From Bacteroidales bacterium (GTDB taxonomy: Bacteria > Bacteroidota > Bacteroidia > Bacteroidales > VadinHA17): a DNA stretch of 48,640 nucleotides. Shown in pieces: positions 24,958-34,349 of the stretch (position 1 is its first letter; each line of letters begins with the position of its first letter). The position numbers and the translations under genes were made by a program. The stretch is from contig JAIPBU010000030.1 of assembly GCA_021738535.1 (NCBI GenBank), forward strand, positions 1-48,640, given 5' to 3'. A model generated the notes under the pieces. That model saw only the letters and a program-made list of their open reading frames with translations. It did no database searches and was not told the DNA's origin.

Positions 24958-27900
24958 ATGAAAAAGACAGCGAGCACCTTTACAATTTTTATCCTTGCGC
25001 TGATGTTTGCAAAGGCCCAGGAGGTAAAGGATGTGTCCATAGTTGGAACCATTACCGAAGACAAGACCGTTTCTGCCAGTTATATAATTAATAACCCCAG
25101 CGGAGGAGAAGCAGTTGGGTTTTTGTGGATGAATGTTAACACGGCAACAGATGACACCACAGACCTTGCAACAACAGAAACATATATTATACAATCCACA
25201 GATGTGGGTCTGCGCCTTCTGCTGAGGGTTGATATCGATGACGGATCAGTGCAGGATACTGCATATAGTGCACTTAGCGGGGTAGTGATCTCAAACAGTG
25301 CCCCGGTGGCACAGAATGTCAGCATAGCTGGCGGTACATTCCAGGATGATGTTCTTACCGGCGATTATGACTACAGTGATGCTGATGATGACCAGGAAGG
25401 TGATTCGAATTACAGCTGGTCTGCAGGTACATCAACCAACCAGGGTTCATCAATAATAATTCCTTCAGGAACAGGTATTTCATACAAAATAAGGGATGTT
25501 GACCAGGGAAAATATATTTTCTTTGGTGTACAGCCTGTTGCTGCAAACGGAGAACCAAACGGCACACTGGTCTGGTCTTCAGCACACGGGCCCGTGAATT
25601 CACAGCCTTATGCAAGTTCAGTGTCTGTGAGTGACCTCACTCCTGAGGTAGGGGATGTTCTGTCCGGGACATATACATACAATGATGATGATGGCGAAAG
25701 CGAGGGCAGCTCTTCTTACAGGTGGTTACGGGAAGGTGCCGGTGTTATTCCCGGTGCTGATAGCGATACTTATACTGTTACCTTTGATGATATAGCTTAT
25801 AAATTGATTTTCGAGGTAACACCTGTTGCCTCCTCTGGTTACCCCCTTGAGGGCGACCCGGTGCAAAGTGCTGCAACGGCAGAGGTTCCTGCCTCAGGTG
25901 AACCGCTTGCATCCGATGTATGTATATCAGGAACACGCACTGTGGGAAGCGTATTGACCGGAAACTATACCTATACATACGGCAAGCAGGAAGGAACTTC
26001 TCTTTACCGGTGGTACCGGGATGGCAGTCCCATCGCGGGAGCAACGTCAATCAGCTATACCCTTACCGAAGATGATATTGAATCGAATATTAGTTTTGCG
26101 GTTACCCCGGTTTCCAAATCGCCTGCCGTTACGGGCACTGAAACATTCAGTGACAACCTGGCCCTTTTTATTCTTTCCAATACAGAGGTAAGTGTTTCTG
26201 ACCCTCCTGTTAATTTATCAGCCAGTCCTACAGGAGGTGTTTTCAGCGGACCGGGTGTTTCCCTGGATTCTTTTGATCCTTCAGCCGTAAACACAGACAA
26301 CAGCCCGTTTGTACTGGAGTATATTCTTTCACTACAGTATACCGGGCATACCTGTACACAGAAGTCAGTGGATACAATATCTGTTGTGCCCGTTGAAACC
26401 TACTTTACAAGCTTCAAAAATGTTTATTGCTACGACAATGGCAATGATACGATTGTTGTGGAGAACATGCCTGCTGATGCAACAATGCCGGTATTTGAAT
26501 TTACTGAACCGGCTGCAGTTGTTGCACAGCTTAACGATACAACAATTGTGTTTAACCCGGCACTCATGGGTCCGGGGAATAATGCGGACAGTGTATATTT
26601 CAGGTATGTACAATCTCTCTCTGTTATAGAAATAAGCAGGGGTTTTATTGTGGATTCAGTAAGCACTGCACTGAGCTTTCAAAACCTGGAGGATCAGTAT
26701 TGCACCGATGCTTCGGCCCGTTTTATCAGTGTCGACAATATTTACCCGGCAGGTGGCAGTGCTGACTGGACCGGTGATATGCTAACCAATGAATCGGCCA
26801 GCTCGGCAGTGTTTGATCCGGGTCTGGTTGCAGCAGGATCAAGTTACCCGGTAACATACCGGTATACATCGCCTAACGGGTGTAAAAGCAGCATTATCAG
26901 TAAGAATGTAACAATAAACCCACTTCCGGATCCTTCTTTTTCACTTAATCCGAGCTACAATGTTGAAGGAGACCCTGACCTGCTGGTTCCTGTGTTACCG
27001 GGAGGTGCATTTACCGGGTCAGGTATTGTGGGTGATGAGTTTTACCCGGGTCTTGCCGGGGTGGGTAATCATGATATAAGATATTCGGTAACAGATGCAA
27101 ACGGGTGCTTTGCCACCACAACCAATACAACTGATGTGCGTGAGGCACAGGGCAGCATAGATGATTTGCCTGCCGTCATCTGCTACGACGACACTACTTA
27201 TACAGTAAGTATCAGCGGCCTGCCTGCTGGTGTTATATTAGCAGGTTTCAGCAATACAGGTGGAGGGATAACCCAAACAGGACCACTGGTTGCTGATTAT
27301 TACATTCCCGGTGCAGGGTCAGGATATGATACACTTAGTTTTGCTTATGTATGGGATGGAGTAGACTATGAGCTGAAACAGCAGGTATACATGGATTCAA
27401 TAGGTAAGGTTGAGATTATTGACCTGATGGATGAATACTGCGAATATGAAGGTGATGTTAATATGCGTGTTTCGGTAGAAAACTCAAGCGGAACAGGTAA
27501 TTTTTCTTTTTCGGGACCCGATAGTTCATTTACGGATTACGGCCAGATAGCAGATCTTTATCCCTATAAAACTCCACCTTCGGCAGCACCTTACCAGGTG
27601 AGCTATACACATGTTTCGTCTGTGCAGTCGTCAGGCTGCAGCAAAACTGTTTCGCGTGATGTATATGTACATGCCGAGCCTGATATTGATATCCTGACAG
27701 ACAGGGCAACGGCTAACCTGGAAGAGGATCCGTTCATACTTGAAGGTGTTCCTGCGGATGGAACGTTTTCCGGTGATGGTGTTTACAAGGATGGGGCAGT
27801 ATATAAATTTAACCCTTCGCTTGCCGGAGAGGGTAGTACGAGCATCACTTTTTCATACATTGATGGCAATACCTGTTTCTCATCGGTAGCGGAAGATATC

Positions 27901-30474
27901 CTGGTTGTAAAGGCACAGGGTACCATTGAGGGTATTGATGCTGGCAACCAGTATTGTTATGACGGACAGGACGATACCCTGAGTTATGAAAATGCAGGTA
28001 CGGGATGGACGGGGATAGGATTCCAGGGCAATGGGATTAACGTGATAGATCCTGTGAGTGCTGTTTTTGATCCTTCACAGGCCGGCAAAGGAGAGCACCA
28101 GGTTTTTTACAGTTACTATGATTCTGTAATGACAAGATTTGATATACCTGTGAGCCTGAGTGTTGATTCGGTAGGAACGGTAGTTATAAACAACCTGGAT
28201 GCCGGGGATGAGTTTTGCAGTAACCTGGAGCCGTTTGAACTATTTACAACGAAACAGGGAGGTGTTTTTTCAGGCCCGGTGGATGAAGGATTTTTTGATC
28301 CCTCGCTCGGACTGGGTGACACTAATGTGAGTTATACCTATATTAACGATGAAACAGGGTGCTCCACAAGCGTTTCGGTGCCTGTAAGGATCAACCCTGC
28401 TCCCGTGGTTGATTTTGATGTGGAGGACGTATGTATAGAAAATGATAATGACACAACCGTGTTTATTAATAATACTGTTTCAGGCGATGCAGTCAGTTCA
28501 TGGGCATGGCGCTTTGGTGACCCGGGCAGTTTTAATGAAAGTGAGTTTGAGAATCCCGGTCACTTGTATGACAGTTATGGTCCCAGGAAAGTAGTGCTCA
28601 CAGCAACAACTGTTAATGGGTGTACCAGTACAACAGAGAAAAATATTGACCTGGGTGTTAAGCCAGCTGCTGATTTTGCATGGACAGGCGATTGCTACGT
28701 GGTTAATGATTCAATACTTATTTTTGATAGTTCAGTATCTCCGGCACCTGTTGAGGAATACAGCTGGAGCTTTTTTGACGGCGAAACGCCTCTTACAGGA
28801 GAGGAGATCAGGTATCCGAAGACAGCAGTAGGTGATTTCAGTGTTAAGCATATAGTAAAAACAACATATAATGACTGTCATGACACTATTACCAGAACTG
28901 TTACCATAAGACCCACAATCACACTTGACCAGGACGATTACTACGAAGATTTTGAGTCGGGTGAAGCAGGGTGGATTCACGGCCTGGATGAAAATATCAA
29001 TGAATGGAGTTTCGGGACACCCGGCCGCACAAATATTAATTCTGCTGCTTCCGGAACAAATGCATGGTATACCTCATATGATATGAATGGGCAGGCAGAG
29101 GTAAATTATTCAGTGGAGAGCCCCTGTTTCGACTTTACAAATATTGAAAGACCATATGTATCTGTTGATATTTTTAAGCACTTTGATACAAACAGGGATG
29201 GAGCGGCCCTGCAGTATGAAATTGGCAACAGCGGTAACTGGAAACTGGTTGGCAGTCTTGACGACGGTATTGAGTGGTATAACTCGGTACTGATAAACGG
29301 AGAACCAGGGGGACAGTCTATTGGCTGGACCAGCATTGGAGGCCAGGATACAGGCTGGATCAATGTAAGGAATAAGCTGGACCTTATTTCCGGCAAGAAG
29401 AATGTCAAATTCAGGATGATTTACGGCTCCGATGGTACAGCAAAGAATAACGAAGGTTTTGCTTTTGATAATTTCAGTATCAGCACGCGCAGCAGGAAAG
29501 TATTGATGGAGCATTTTACGAATTATAACAATTCTGCTAACAGTGATGCTAACCTTATAGTTAACGAGGTAATGGATAATATGCAAAACGATGTTATAAA
29601 CCTGCAGTATCATACAAATATTCCGGCTGCTGATGATTTCTACTATGATAATGAAGATGACATCAGTGGCAGGTTGTTGTTTTACGGGCTTTCGGAAACA
29701 CCTTATTCCTTTGTTGATGGAGGAATAAACCTGGAATATGCCAATGAATATGACTTTGGAGAGGGTAATGCAGTTGACTCTGTTGACCTGTATAAAAGAA
29801 GCATGATCAACCCGCTTTTTAATATGGAACTTAGTTCACAGATCGATGGTGGAATATTATCTGTCAGCTGTGATGTAAGTGCAGCAGAAGATATCAGTGC
29901 AGAAAACCTGACCCTCTATATTGCCGTGATTGAGAAAGAGATTAACTATGATGCACCAAACGGGGAAAGTATATTTTATAATGTCTTTAAAAAGATGTTA
30001 CCTGATGCCGGTGGAACAGATATGAATAAAGATTGGGCAAAGGATGAGAGTGTTAGTTACGATAATTTCTCATGGCTTATCGGGAATATTTATGATACGG
30101 GTGATATTGAAATAGTAGCCTTTATTCAGAATAATGTAACACGCGAAGTCTACCAGTCTGTTTCAACCATCCAGGTTAATGTACCAACAGCGGTAGATGA
30201 TCCTGAGCTTGTTGACATGGAGAATCACTTTGCCGTTTACCCCAACCCTGCAACGGATCATTTAACGATAAAATTTTCCACGCCCACTGAAGAGGATATG
30301 GTATTGAACATCTGTGATTACTCGGGTAAGGTTGTTCTTGAAAAGATAGTGCCCGGGGGTTCTGAGCTGCTCGGGCTTGAAAGGCTCAGTCTTAAGGAGG
30401 GAATGTACTTTGTGAGGCTTATTAAGGGAGCTTACCGGGTTGATTATAAGAAGCTGATTATTGTTGGGGAGTAG
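24958..30474 (+). CDS. Giant T9SS-exported surface protein with Ig-like, PKD, jellyroll and Omp28-like domains
   Basis: The 1838-residue protein starts with a signal peptide (to about residue 21, KAQ). Four Ig-like repeats of ~95 residues follow (about 22-405; each with a 'VGDVLSGTYTY...Y.W...G..IPGA...YT.T..D' pattern). Next come several ~150-180-residue repeats of the 'GGVFSGPGV...FDPS' type (about 407-1145), two PKD domains (about 1147-1320; SWAWRFGDPG and EYSWSFFDGE), and a jellyroll/MAM-like lectin domain starting EDFESGEAGW (about 1327). A thioredoxin-fold Omp28-like segment VLMEHFTNY...YHT...TPYSFVDGG (about 1514-1590) has no CxxC. The end is a T9SS type A sorting domain beginning FAVYPNPATDHL (about 1757) and finishing KKLIIVGE. 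It should be secreted by the T9SS and anchored or released at the surface, possibly as an adhesin. It is 58 bp after the lipoprotein gene. Confidence 0.9.
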   Translation: MKKTASTFTIFILALMFAKAQEVKDVSIVGTITEDKTVSASYIINNPSGGEAVGFLWMNVNTATDDTTDLATTETYIIQSTDVGLRLLLRVDIDDGSVQDTAYSALSGVVISNSAPVAQNVSIAGGTFQDDVLTGDYDYSDADDDQEGDSNYSWSAGTSTNQGSSIIIPSGTGISYKIRDVDQGKYIFFGVQPVAANGEPNGTLVWSSAHGPVNSQPYASSVSVSDLTPEVGDVLSGTYTYNDDDGESEGSSSYRWLREGAGVIPGADSDTYTVTFDDIAYKLIFEVTPVASSGYPLEGDPVQSAATAEVPASGEPLASDVCISGTRTVGSVLTGNYTYTYGKQEGTSLYRWYRDGSPIAGATSISYTLTEDDIESNISFAVTPVSKSPAVTGTETFSDNLALFILSNTEVSVSDPPVNLSASPTGGVFSGPGVSLDSFDPSAVNTDNSPFVLEYILSLQYTGHTCTQKSVDTISVVPVETYFTSFKNVYCYDNGNDTIVVENMPADATMPVFEFTEPAAVVAQLNDTTIVFNPALMGPGNNADSVYFRYVQSLSVIEISRGFIVDSVSTALSFQNLEDQYCTDASARFISVDNIYPAGGSADWTGDMLTNESASSAVFDPGLVAAGSSYPVTYRYTSPNGCKSSIISKNVTINPLPDPSFSLNPSYNVEGDPDLLVPVLPGGAFTGSGIVGDEFYPGLAGVGNHDIRYSVTDANGCFATTTNTTDVREAQGSIDDLPAVICYDDTTYTVSISGLPAGVILAGFSNTGGGITQTGPLVADYYIPGAGSGYDTLSFAYVWDGVDYELKQQVYMDSIGKVEIIDLMDEYCEYEGDVNMRVSVENSSGTGNFSFSGPDSSFTDYGQIADLYPYKTPPSAAPYQVSYTHVSSVQSSGCSKTVSRDVYVHAEPDIDILTDRATANLEEDPFILEGVPADGTFSGDGVYKDGAVYKFNPSLAGEGSTSITFSYIDGNTCFSSVAEDILVVKAQGTIEGIDAGNQYCYDGQDDTLSYENAGTGWTGIGFQGNGINVIDPVSAVFDPSQAGKGEHQVFYSYYDSVMTRFDIPVSLSVDSVGTVVINNLDAGDEFCSNLEPFELFTTKQGGVFSGPVDEGFFDPSLGLGDTNVSYTYINDETGCSTSVSVPVRINPAPVVDFDVEDVCIENDNDTTVFINNTVSGDAVSSWAWRFGDPGSFNESEFENPGHLYDSYGPRKVVLTATTVNGCTSTTEKNIDLGVKPAADFAWTGDCYVVNDSILIFDSSVSPAPVEEYSWSFFDGETPLTGEEIRYPKTAVGDFSVKHIVKTTYNDCHDTITRTVTIRPTITLDQDDYYEDFESGEAGWIHGLDENINEWSFGTPGRTNINSAASGTNAWYTSYDMNGQAEVNYSVESPCFDFTNIERPYVSVDIFKHFDTNRDGAALQYEIGNSGNWKLVGSLDDGIEWYNSVLINGEPGGQSIGWTSIGGQDTGWINVRNKLDLISGKKNVKFRMIYGSDGTAKNNEGFAFDNFSISTRSRKVLMEHFTNYNNSANSDANLIVNEVMDNMQNDVINLQYHTNIPAADDFYYDNEDDISGRLLFYGLSETPYSFVDGGINLEYANEYDFGEGNAVDSVDLYKRSMINPLFNMELSSQIDGGILSVSCDVSAAEDISAENLTLYIAVIEKEINYDAPNGESIFYNVFKKMLPDAGGTDMNKDWAKDESVSYDNFSWLIGNIYDTGDIEIVAFIQNNVTREVYQSVSTIQVNVPTAVDDPELVDMENHFAVYPNPATDHLTIKFSTPTEEDMVLNICDYSGKVVLEKIVPGGSELLGLERLSLKEGMYFVRLIKGAYRVDYKKLIIVGE

Positions 30475-30477
30475 AAG

Positions 30478-30603
30478 GTTTCAGGTTCCAGGTTCCAGGT
30501 TTCAGGTTTCAGGTTTCAGGTTCCAGGTTCCAGGTTCCAGGTTCCAGGTTTCAGCGTTTAGCGTTCGGGGTTCCGGGTTCCGGGTTCCGGGTTTCAGGTT
30601 TAA
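30478..30603. repeat. Heptamer tandem repeat (GGTTYCA)n downstream of the giant gene
   Basis: Eleven contiguous 7-bp units alternating GGTTTCA and GGTTCCA run from 30478 to 30554. Diverged GCGTTYR units follow, then several GGGTTCC units to about 30603. The array starts 4 bp after the giant-gene stop. It carries no ORF and has no spacer structure, so it is a minisatellite and not a CRISPR array. Confidence 0.9.
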
Positions 30604-30619
30604 AGTTGGCTGTTAGGGT

Positions 30620-30648
30620 ATTGGGCCGCGTTATATTTATTATCTTTG
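30620..30648 (+). promoter_or_regulatory. gpmI promoter (ATTG-N17-TATCTTTG)
   Basis: TATCTTTG at 30641-30648 is an exact TAnnTTTG match. ATTG at 30620-30623 lies 17 bp upstream, slightly close for the usual 19. The transcript would carry a leader of about 95 bases before ATG 30749. This leader is by far the longest predicted here, and it contains the hairpin at 30683-30697. Confidence 0.65.
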
Positions 30649-30682
30649 CATTTTTTAAAGGGTATGCCGGGACTTTGTTTCA

Positions 30683-30697
30683 GCTTGTTTTTCAAGC
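30683..30697 (+). promoter_or_regulatory. Hairpin in the gpmI 5' leader
   Basis: GCTTG-TTTTT-CAAGC forms a perfect 5-bp stem with a U5 loop. A CCGG at 30667-30670 can pair with CCGG at 30702-30705 outside it, giving a larger interrupted stem-loop. No known riboswitch class is recognised. It could be chance in an otherwise AT-rich leader. Confidence 0.3.
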
Positions 30698-30748
30698 GGC
30701 TCCGGATATTAATTTTTACCATTAATAAATACAAAAGATTAAGATATA

Positions 30749-32266
30749 ATGAGCAGGAAAGCACTTTTAATGATACTTGACGGCTGGGGACTGGGTGACG
30801 GTTCGGAATCTGATATTATAGCAAATATGCCTACACCCAATATGGACAGGTTTATGGAGAAATATCCAGGTTCCAGTTTACTTGCTTCCGGGAAAAATGT
30901 GGGTTTGCCGGAGGGGCAGATGGGAAATTCAGAGGTTGGACACCTGAATATTGGTGCAGGCCGTATTGTTTACCAGGACCTGGTGAAAATAAACAAAGCA
31001 ATAGAAGACGGTGAGATAAAGGAGAATGTAGAGCTTGTGGATGCATTTATGTATGCCCGTGAGAATGGTAAGCAGGTACATTTTATGGGCCTTCTTTCTG
31101 ATGGCGGGGTGCATTCCTTAAACAGGCATCTTTATGCTTTGTGTGACATGACAGCTGATTACGGTCTCAGCAGGGTGTTTATTCATGCTTTTGGTGACGG
31201 TCGTGACACGGATCCTAAGAGTGGTAAGGGCTATGTTAAGGAGCTGGAGGAGCACATTGATAATTCAGCTGTAAGGCTGGCCTCTTTCGTGGGAAGGTAT
31301 TATGCCATGGACCGTGATAAGAGGTGGGAGCGTATAAAGCTGGCATATGACCTTGTTACAAAAGGAGAGGGAAGAAAAACAAAGGACATGGTAAGCGCAT
31401 TGCGTGAGTCATATGATGAGGGTGTGACAGATGAATTTATTAAGCCGGTGGTTTCTGTTGACGAAGATGGTAAGCCTTTGGGGCTTGTGAAAGAAGGAGA
31501 TGTGGTTGTTTTTATTAATTTCAGGAACGACAGGGCCAGGGAACTTACAATTGCCCTTACACAAAAGGATATGCCTGAGTACGGGATGAAGACCATTCGC
31601 CTGCATTACTGTACAATGACACCTTATGATGCTGAATTCAAAGGCCTGCATATTTTATTCCCCAAGGACAATGTGAGGAATACTATTGGGGAGGTGCTGG
31701 CTGAGAGGGGTCTTTCACAACTCAGGATAGCTGAGACAGAAAAATATGCGCATGTAACATTCTTTTTCTCCGGAGGACGTGAGGAGAAATTCAGGAATGA
31801 GAACAGGATACTGATACCATCTCCAAAGGTAGCCACATACGACCTTAAGCCAGAGATGAGTGCTTACGAGGTTAAGGATGCAGTTTGCCAAGAACTGGAT
31901 AAAGGCATGCATGACTTTATCTGCCTGAACTTTGCCAATGGTGACATGGTAGGTCATACCGGTGTTTATGAGGCCATACAAAAGGCGGTAGTAGCAGTTG
32001 ATGAATGTGCGGGTGAAGTAGTGGATACTGCGGTAAAAAATGATTACGAGGTTTTAATTATTGCCGATCATGGCAATGCCGATAATGCGGTTAACAAGGA
32101 TGGCAGCCCCAATACAGCCCATTCACTTAATCCGGTGCCCTGCATATTTGTTTCAGACAGGTTTGAAAAGATCGAAGACGGTATACTGGCTGATGTGGCA
32201 CCAACACTGCTTAAGGCAATGGGAGTTGAGTCCCCTGGGGATATGACCGGCAGATCACTTATATAG
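30749..32266 (+). CDS. gpmI: 2,3-bisphosphoglycerate-independent phosphoglycerate mutase
   Basis: This glycolytic/gluconeogenic enzyme interconverts 3- and 2-phosphoglycerate through a phosphoserine intermediate and two metal ions. The 505 residues are standard. The N-terminal metal site and catalytic Ser are in [10 protein letters not shown] and [15 protein letters not shown] (about 56-70). The substrate-loop RDTDPKSG and [15 protein letters not shown] are present, and the C-terminal metal site is [10 protein letters not shown] (about 435-444). The start is ATG 30749 behind a TATCTTTG promoter. The DUF3109 gene follows after 5 bp. Confidence 0.96.
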   Translation: MSRKALLMILDGWGLGDGSESDIIANMPTPNMDRFMEKYPGSSLLASGKNVGLPEGQMGNSEVGHLNIGAGRIVYQDLVKINKAIEDGEIKENVELVDAFMYARENGKQVHFMGLLSDGGVHSLNRHLYALCDMTADYGLSRVFIHAFGDGRDTDPKSGKGYVKELEEHIDNSAVRLASFVGRYYAMDRDKRWERIKLAYDLVTKGEGRKTKDMVSALRESYDEGVTDEFIKPVVSVDEDGKPLGLVKEGDVVVFINFRNDRARELTIALTQKDMPEYGMKTIRLHYCTMTPYDAEFKGLHILFPKDNVRNTIGEVLAERGLSQLRIAETEKYAHVTFFFSGGREEKFRNENRILIPSPKVATYDLKPEMSAYEVKDAVCQELDKGMHDFICLNFANGDMVGHTGVYEAIQKAVVAVDECAGEVVDTAVKNDYEVLIIADHGNADNAVNKDGSPNTAHSLNPVPCIFVSDRFEKIEDGILADVAPTLLKAMGVESPGDMTGRSLI

Positions 32267-32271
32267 TAAAT

Positions 32272-32850
32272 ATGCTTTCTTTAGGAAAAACGATTATATC
32301 GAGTGCTGTATTTGAGGAGAAGTTTGCATGTGACCTCAAAAAGTGCAGGGGGCACTGTTGCCTGCAGGGCGATTCAGGGGCTCCTCTTGAAGAACCGGAA
32401 GGTAAAGTACTGGAAGAAATATGGCCGGTAATCAGGGGGTATATGAGGCCTGAGGGAATACGGGCAGTTGAAGAGAAGGGCAGCAGTGTTATTGATTCTG
32501 ACGGCGACCTGGTAACGCCCCTGATTGGTAATGCAGAATGTGCATATGCTCAATACAAGGATGGGATTTACTACTGTGCCATAGAAAATGCCTGGCATGA
32601 TAAGATGATCTCTTTCAGAAAACCGGTATCCTGTCATCTCTTCCCCATACGTATTACACACTATGAACAGTTTGATGCACTCAATTACGAGGAACTGAAA
32701 ATATGCAGACCTGCGTTCAGAAGAGGAATGAAGGAAAACATACCGGTATATGTTTTTCTTAAGGAGTCTTTAATAAGACTGTATGGTGAAAAATGGTACA
32801 ATGAACTGCTGGTGGCAGCCCGTGAGATAAGAAGGAATAAAAGTATTTAG
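32272..32850 (+). CDS. DUF3109 family cysteine-cluster protein
   Basis: The 192-residue protein belongs to DUF3109, a family common in Bacteroidota and distantly like YkgJ-type metal-binding cysteine-cluster proteins. Conserved cysteines are visible in CDLKKCRGHCC (about residues 20-30), then NAECAYA, YYCAIENAW, VSCHLFPIR and KICRPAF, enough for an Fe-S or Zn cluster. No enzyme activity is known to me. It starts 5 bp after gpmI, so it shares that operon. It has no signal peptide, so it is likely cytoplasmic. Confidence 0.88.
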   Translation: MLSLGKTIISSAVFEEKFACDLKKCRGHCCLQGDSGAPLEEPEGKVLEEIWPVIRGYMRPEGIRAVEEKGSSVIDSDGDLVTPLIGNAECAYAQYKDGIYYCAIENAWHDKMISFRKPVSCHLFPIRITHYEQFDALNYEELKICRPAFRRGMKENIPVYVFLKESLIRLYGEKWYNELLVAAREIRRNKSI

Positions 32851-32885
32851 CTGCTTGTAATAAGCACTACATTTATTACCTTTAT

Positions 32886-32893
32886 TATCTTTA
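32886..32893 (+). promoter_or_regulatory. Candidate -7 box for the M20 dipeptidase gene (TATCTTTA)
   Basis: TATCTTTA matches TAnnTTTG except for the final base and lies 26 bp upstream of ATG 32920. No TTTG box is visible at the right distance. Transcription of the dipeptidase could also continue from gpmI. Confidence 0.35.
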
Positions 32894-32919
32894 TTTCCGA
32901 AAATAATAAATTAATAATT

Positions 32920-34284
32920 ATGAATACTGTAAAAGACTATATTGAGAAGAACAAGGACAGGTTCCTGGAGGAATTATTTGATCTGATCAGGATTCCATCC
33001 GTAAGTGCCAGTGAAGAGAATAAGGAAGATATGCTCAGGGCAGCAGGATATCTTAAAGACAGCCTTATAAAGGCTGGAGCGGACAAGGCAGAGATATTCG
33101 AGACAGAAGGTCACCCAATACTTTATGGTGAGAAAATGATTGACAGTTCACTGCCTACGGTTCTTGTTTACGGTCATTATGACGTTCAGCCGGCTGAACC
33201 TTATGATCTCTGGAACACCAAGCCTTTTGAACCTGTTATAAAGGATGGCAAGATATGGGCCAGGGGCGCTGATGATGATAAAGGACAGCTGTTTATGCAT
33301 GTTAAGGCATTTGAGTATATGGTCAGTGAGAACAAGCTGCCATGCAATGTAAAGTTTATGATTGAGGGAGAAGAGGAAGTAGGATCGGGCAGCCTTGGTA
33401 AATTCTGCGAGGAAAAGAAGGACATGCTCAGTGCAGATGTTATCCTTGTTTCAGATACCACGATGATAGCACCTGATACACCTTCAATCACAACCGGTCT
33501 CAGGGGTCTTTCATATATGCAGGTTGAGCTGGCAGGACCCAACAGGGATCTTCATTCAGGCCTATATGGTGGTGCTGTAGCCAATCCTTGTAATGTGCTG
33601 GCAAAAATGATAGCATCGCTTACCGATGAAAACAACAGGATTACCATACCCGGTTTTTATGATGATGTACTTGAATCTTCTGATGAAGAGAGGAAAGAAA
33701 TGGCAAAGAGGCCTTATAATGAGAAAGAGTACATGAGCTCAATCGACGTTGATGGCCTTATGGGAGAGGAATCATTCACAACACACGAAAGACTGGGTAT
33801 ACGTCCCTCACTTGATGTAAACGGTATATGGGGAGGCTATACTGACAAGGGAGCAAAGACGATCCTGCCGTCAAAGGCCTATGCCAAGATCTCGATGCGC
33901 CTGGTCCCCAACCAGGATTCATTGAAGATTGCAAAGATTTTTGAGGAACATTTTAAATCAATTGCACCTGAAGGGGTAAAGGTAAAGGTGGAGTACCTGC
34001 ACGGCGGACAGGCTTACGTTAGCCCGATAGACAGCGAGGAATACAAGGCAGCAAGCAGGGCAATGGAAGAGACTTACGGCAAGAAGCCAATTCCTGTACG
34101 CAGTGGTGGCAGTATACCTATTATTTCAACCTTTGAGAATATACTCGGTATTAAATCAATACTTATGGGCTTTGGTCTTGAAGAGGATGCTATTCATTCG
34201 CCAAATGAAAATTATCCCCTTCATAACTTCTTTAAAGGCATTGAGACAATACCTTATTTCTATAAGTATTATACATCAAAGTAG
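32920..34284 (+). CDS. M20 family dipeptidase (zinc metallopeptidase)
   Basis: This is a cytosolic di-zinc peptidase of the M20 family, in the branch that cleaves dipeptides or Xaa-His-type substrates. Metal ligands and catalytic residues are all present: YGHYDVQPAEP (first His and catalytic Asp), ARGADDDKGQL (bridging Asp), EGEEEVGSGSL (Glu base and Glu ligand, about 148-158), SDTTM (Asp ligand), and EEDAIHSPNENY near the C-terminus (last His). The dimerisation 'lid' domain lies at about 195-355. The 454-residue length is typical. It stands alone between gpmI-DUF3109 and the convergent CNNM gene. Confidence 0.94.
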   Translation: MNTVKDYIEKNKDRFLEELFDLIRIPSVSASEENKEDMLRAAGYLKDSLIKAGADKAEIFETEGHPILYGEKMIDSSLPTVLVYGHYDVQPAEPYDLWNTKPFEPVIKDGKIWARGADDDKGQLFMHVKAFEYMVSENKLPCNVKFMIEGEEEVGSGSLGKFCEEKKDMLSADVILVSDTTMIAPDTPSITTGLRGLSYMQVELAGPNRDLHSGLYGGAVANPCNVLAKMIASLTDENNRITIPGFYDDVLESSDEERKEMAKRPYNEKEYMSSIDVDGLMGEESFTTHERLGIRPSLDVNGIWGGYTDKGAKTILPSKAYAKISMRLVPNQDSLKIAKIFEEHFKSIAPEGVKVKVEYLHGGQAYVSPIDSEEYKAASRAMEETYGKKPIPVRSGGSIPIISTFENILGIKSILMGFGLEEDAIHSPNENYPLHNFFKGIETIPYFYKYYTSK

Positions 34285-34318
34285 TATTAGGAGTTGTGAG
34301 AGCCAAAGGAGCCAGGGC

Positions 34319-34346
34319 GTGACCAAATTATGCTGCAGGAGGTCAC
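34319..34346. terminator. Possible bidirectional terminator between convergent genes
   Basis: GTGACC (34319-34324) and GGTCAC (34341-34346) form a 6-bp stem with a 16-base loop in the 65-bp gap between the M20 and CNNM stops. The loop is large and no clear T-run follows on the plus strand, so support is weak. Confidence 0.25.
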
Positions 34347-34349
34347 ACA

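Noticed and set aside
30664..30780. 38-codon ORF in the gpmI leader overlapping its start
   Set aside because: No recognisable protein and Phe/Leu/Lys/Arg-rich composition expected from AT-rich noncoding DNA. Kept only as a remote uORF possibility.
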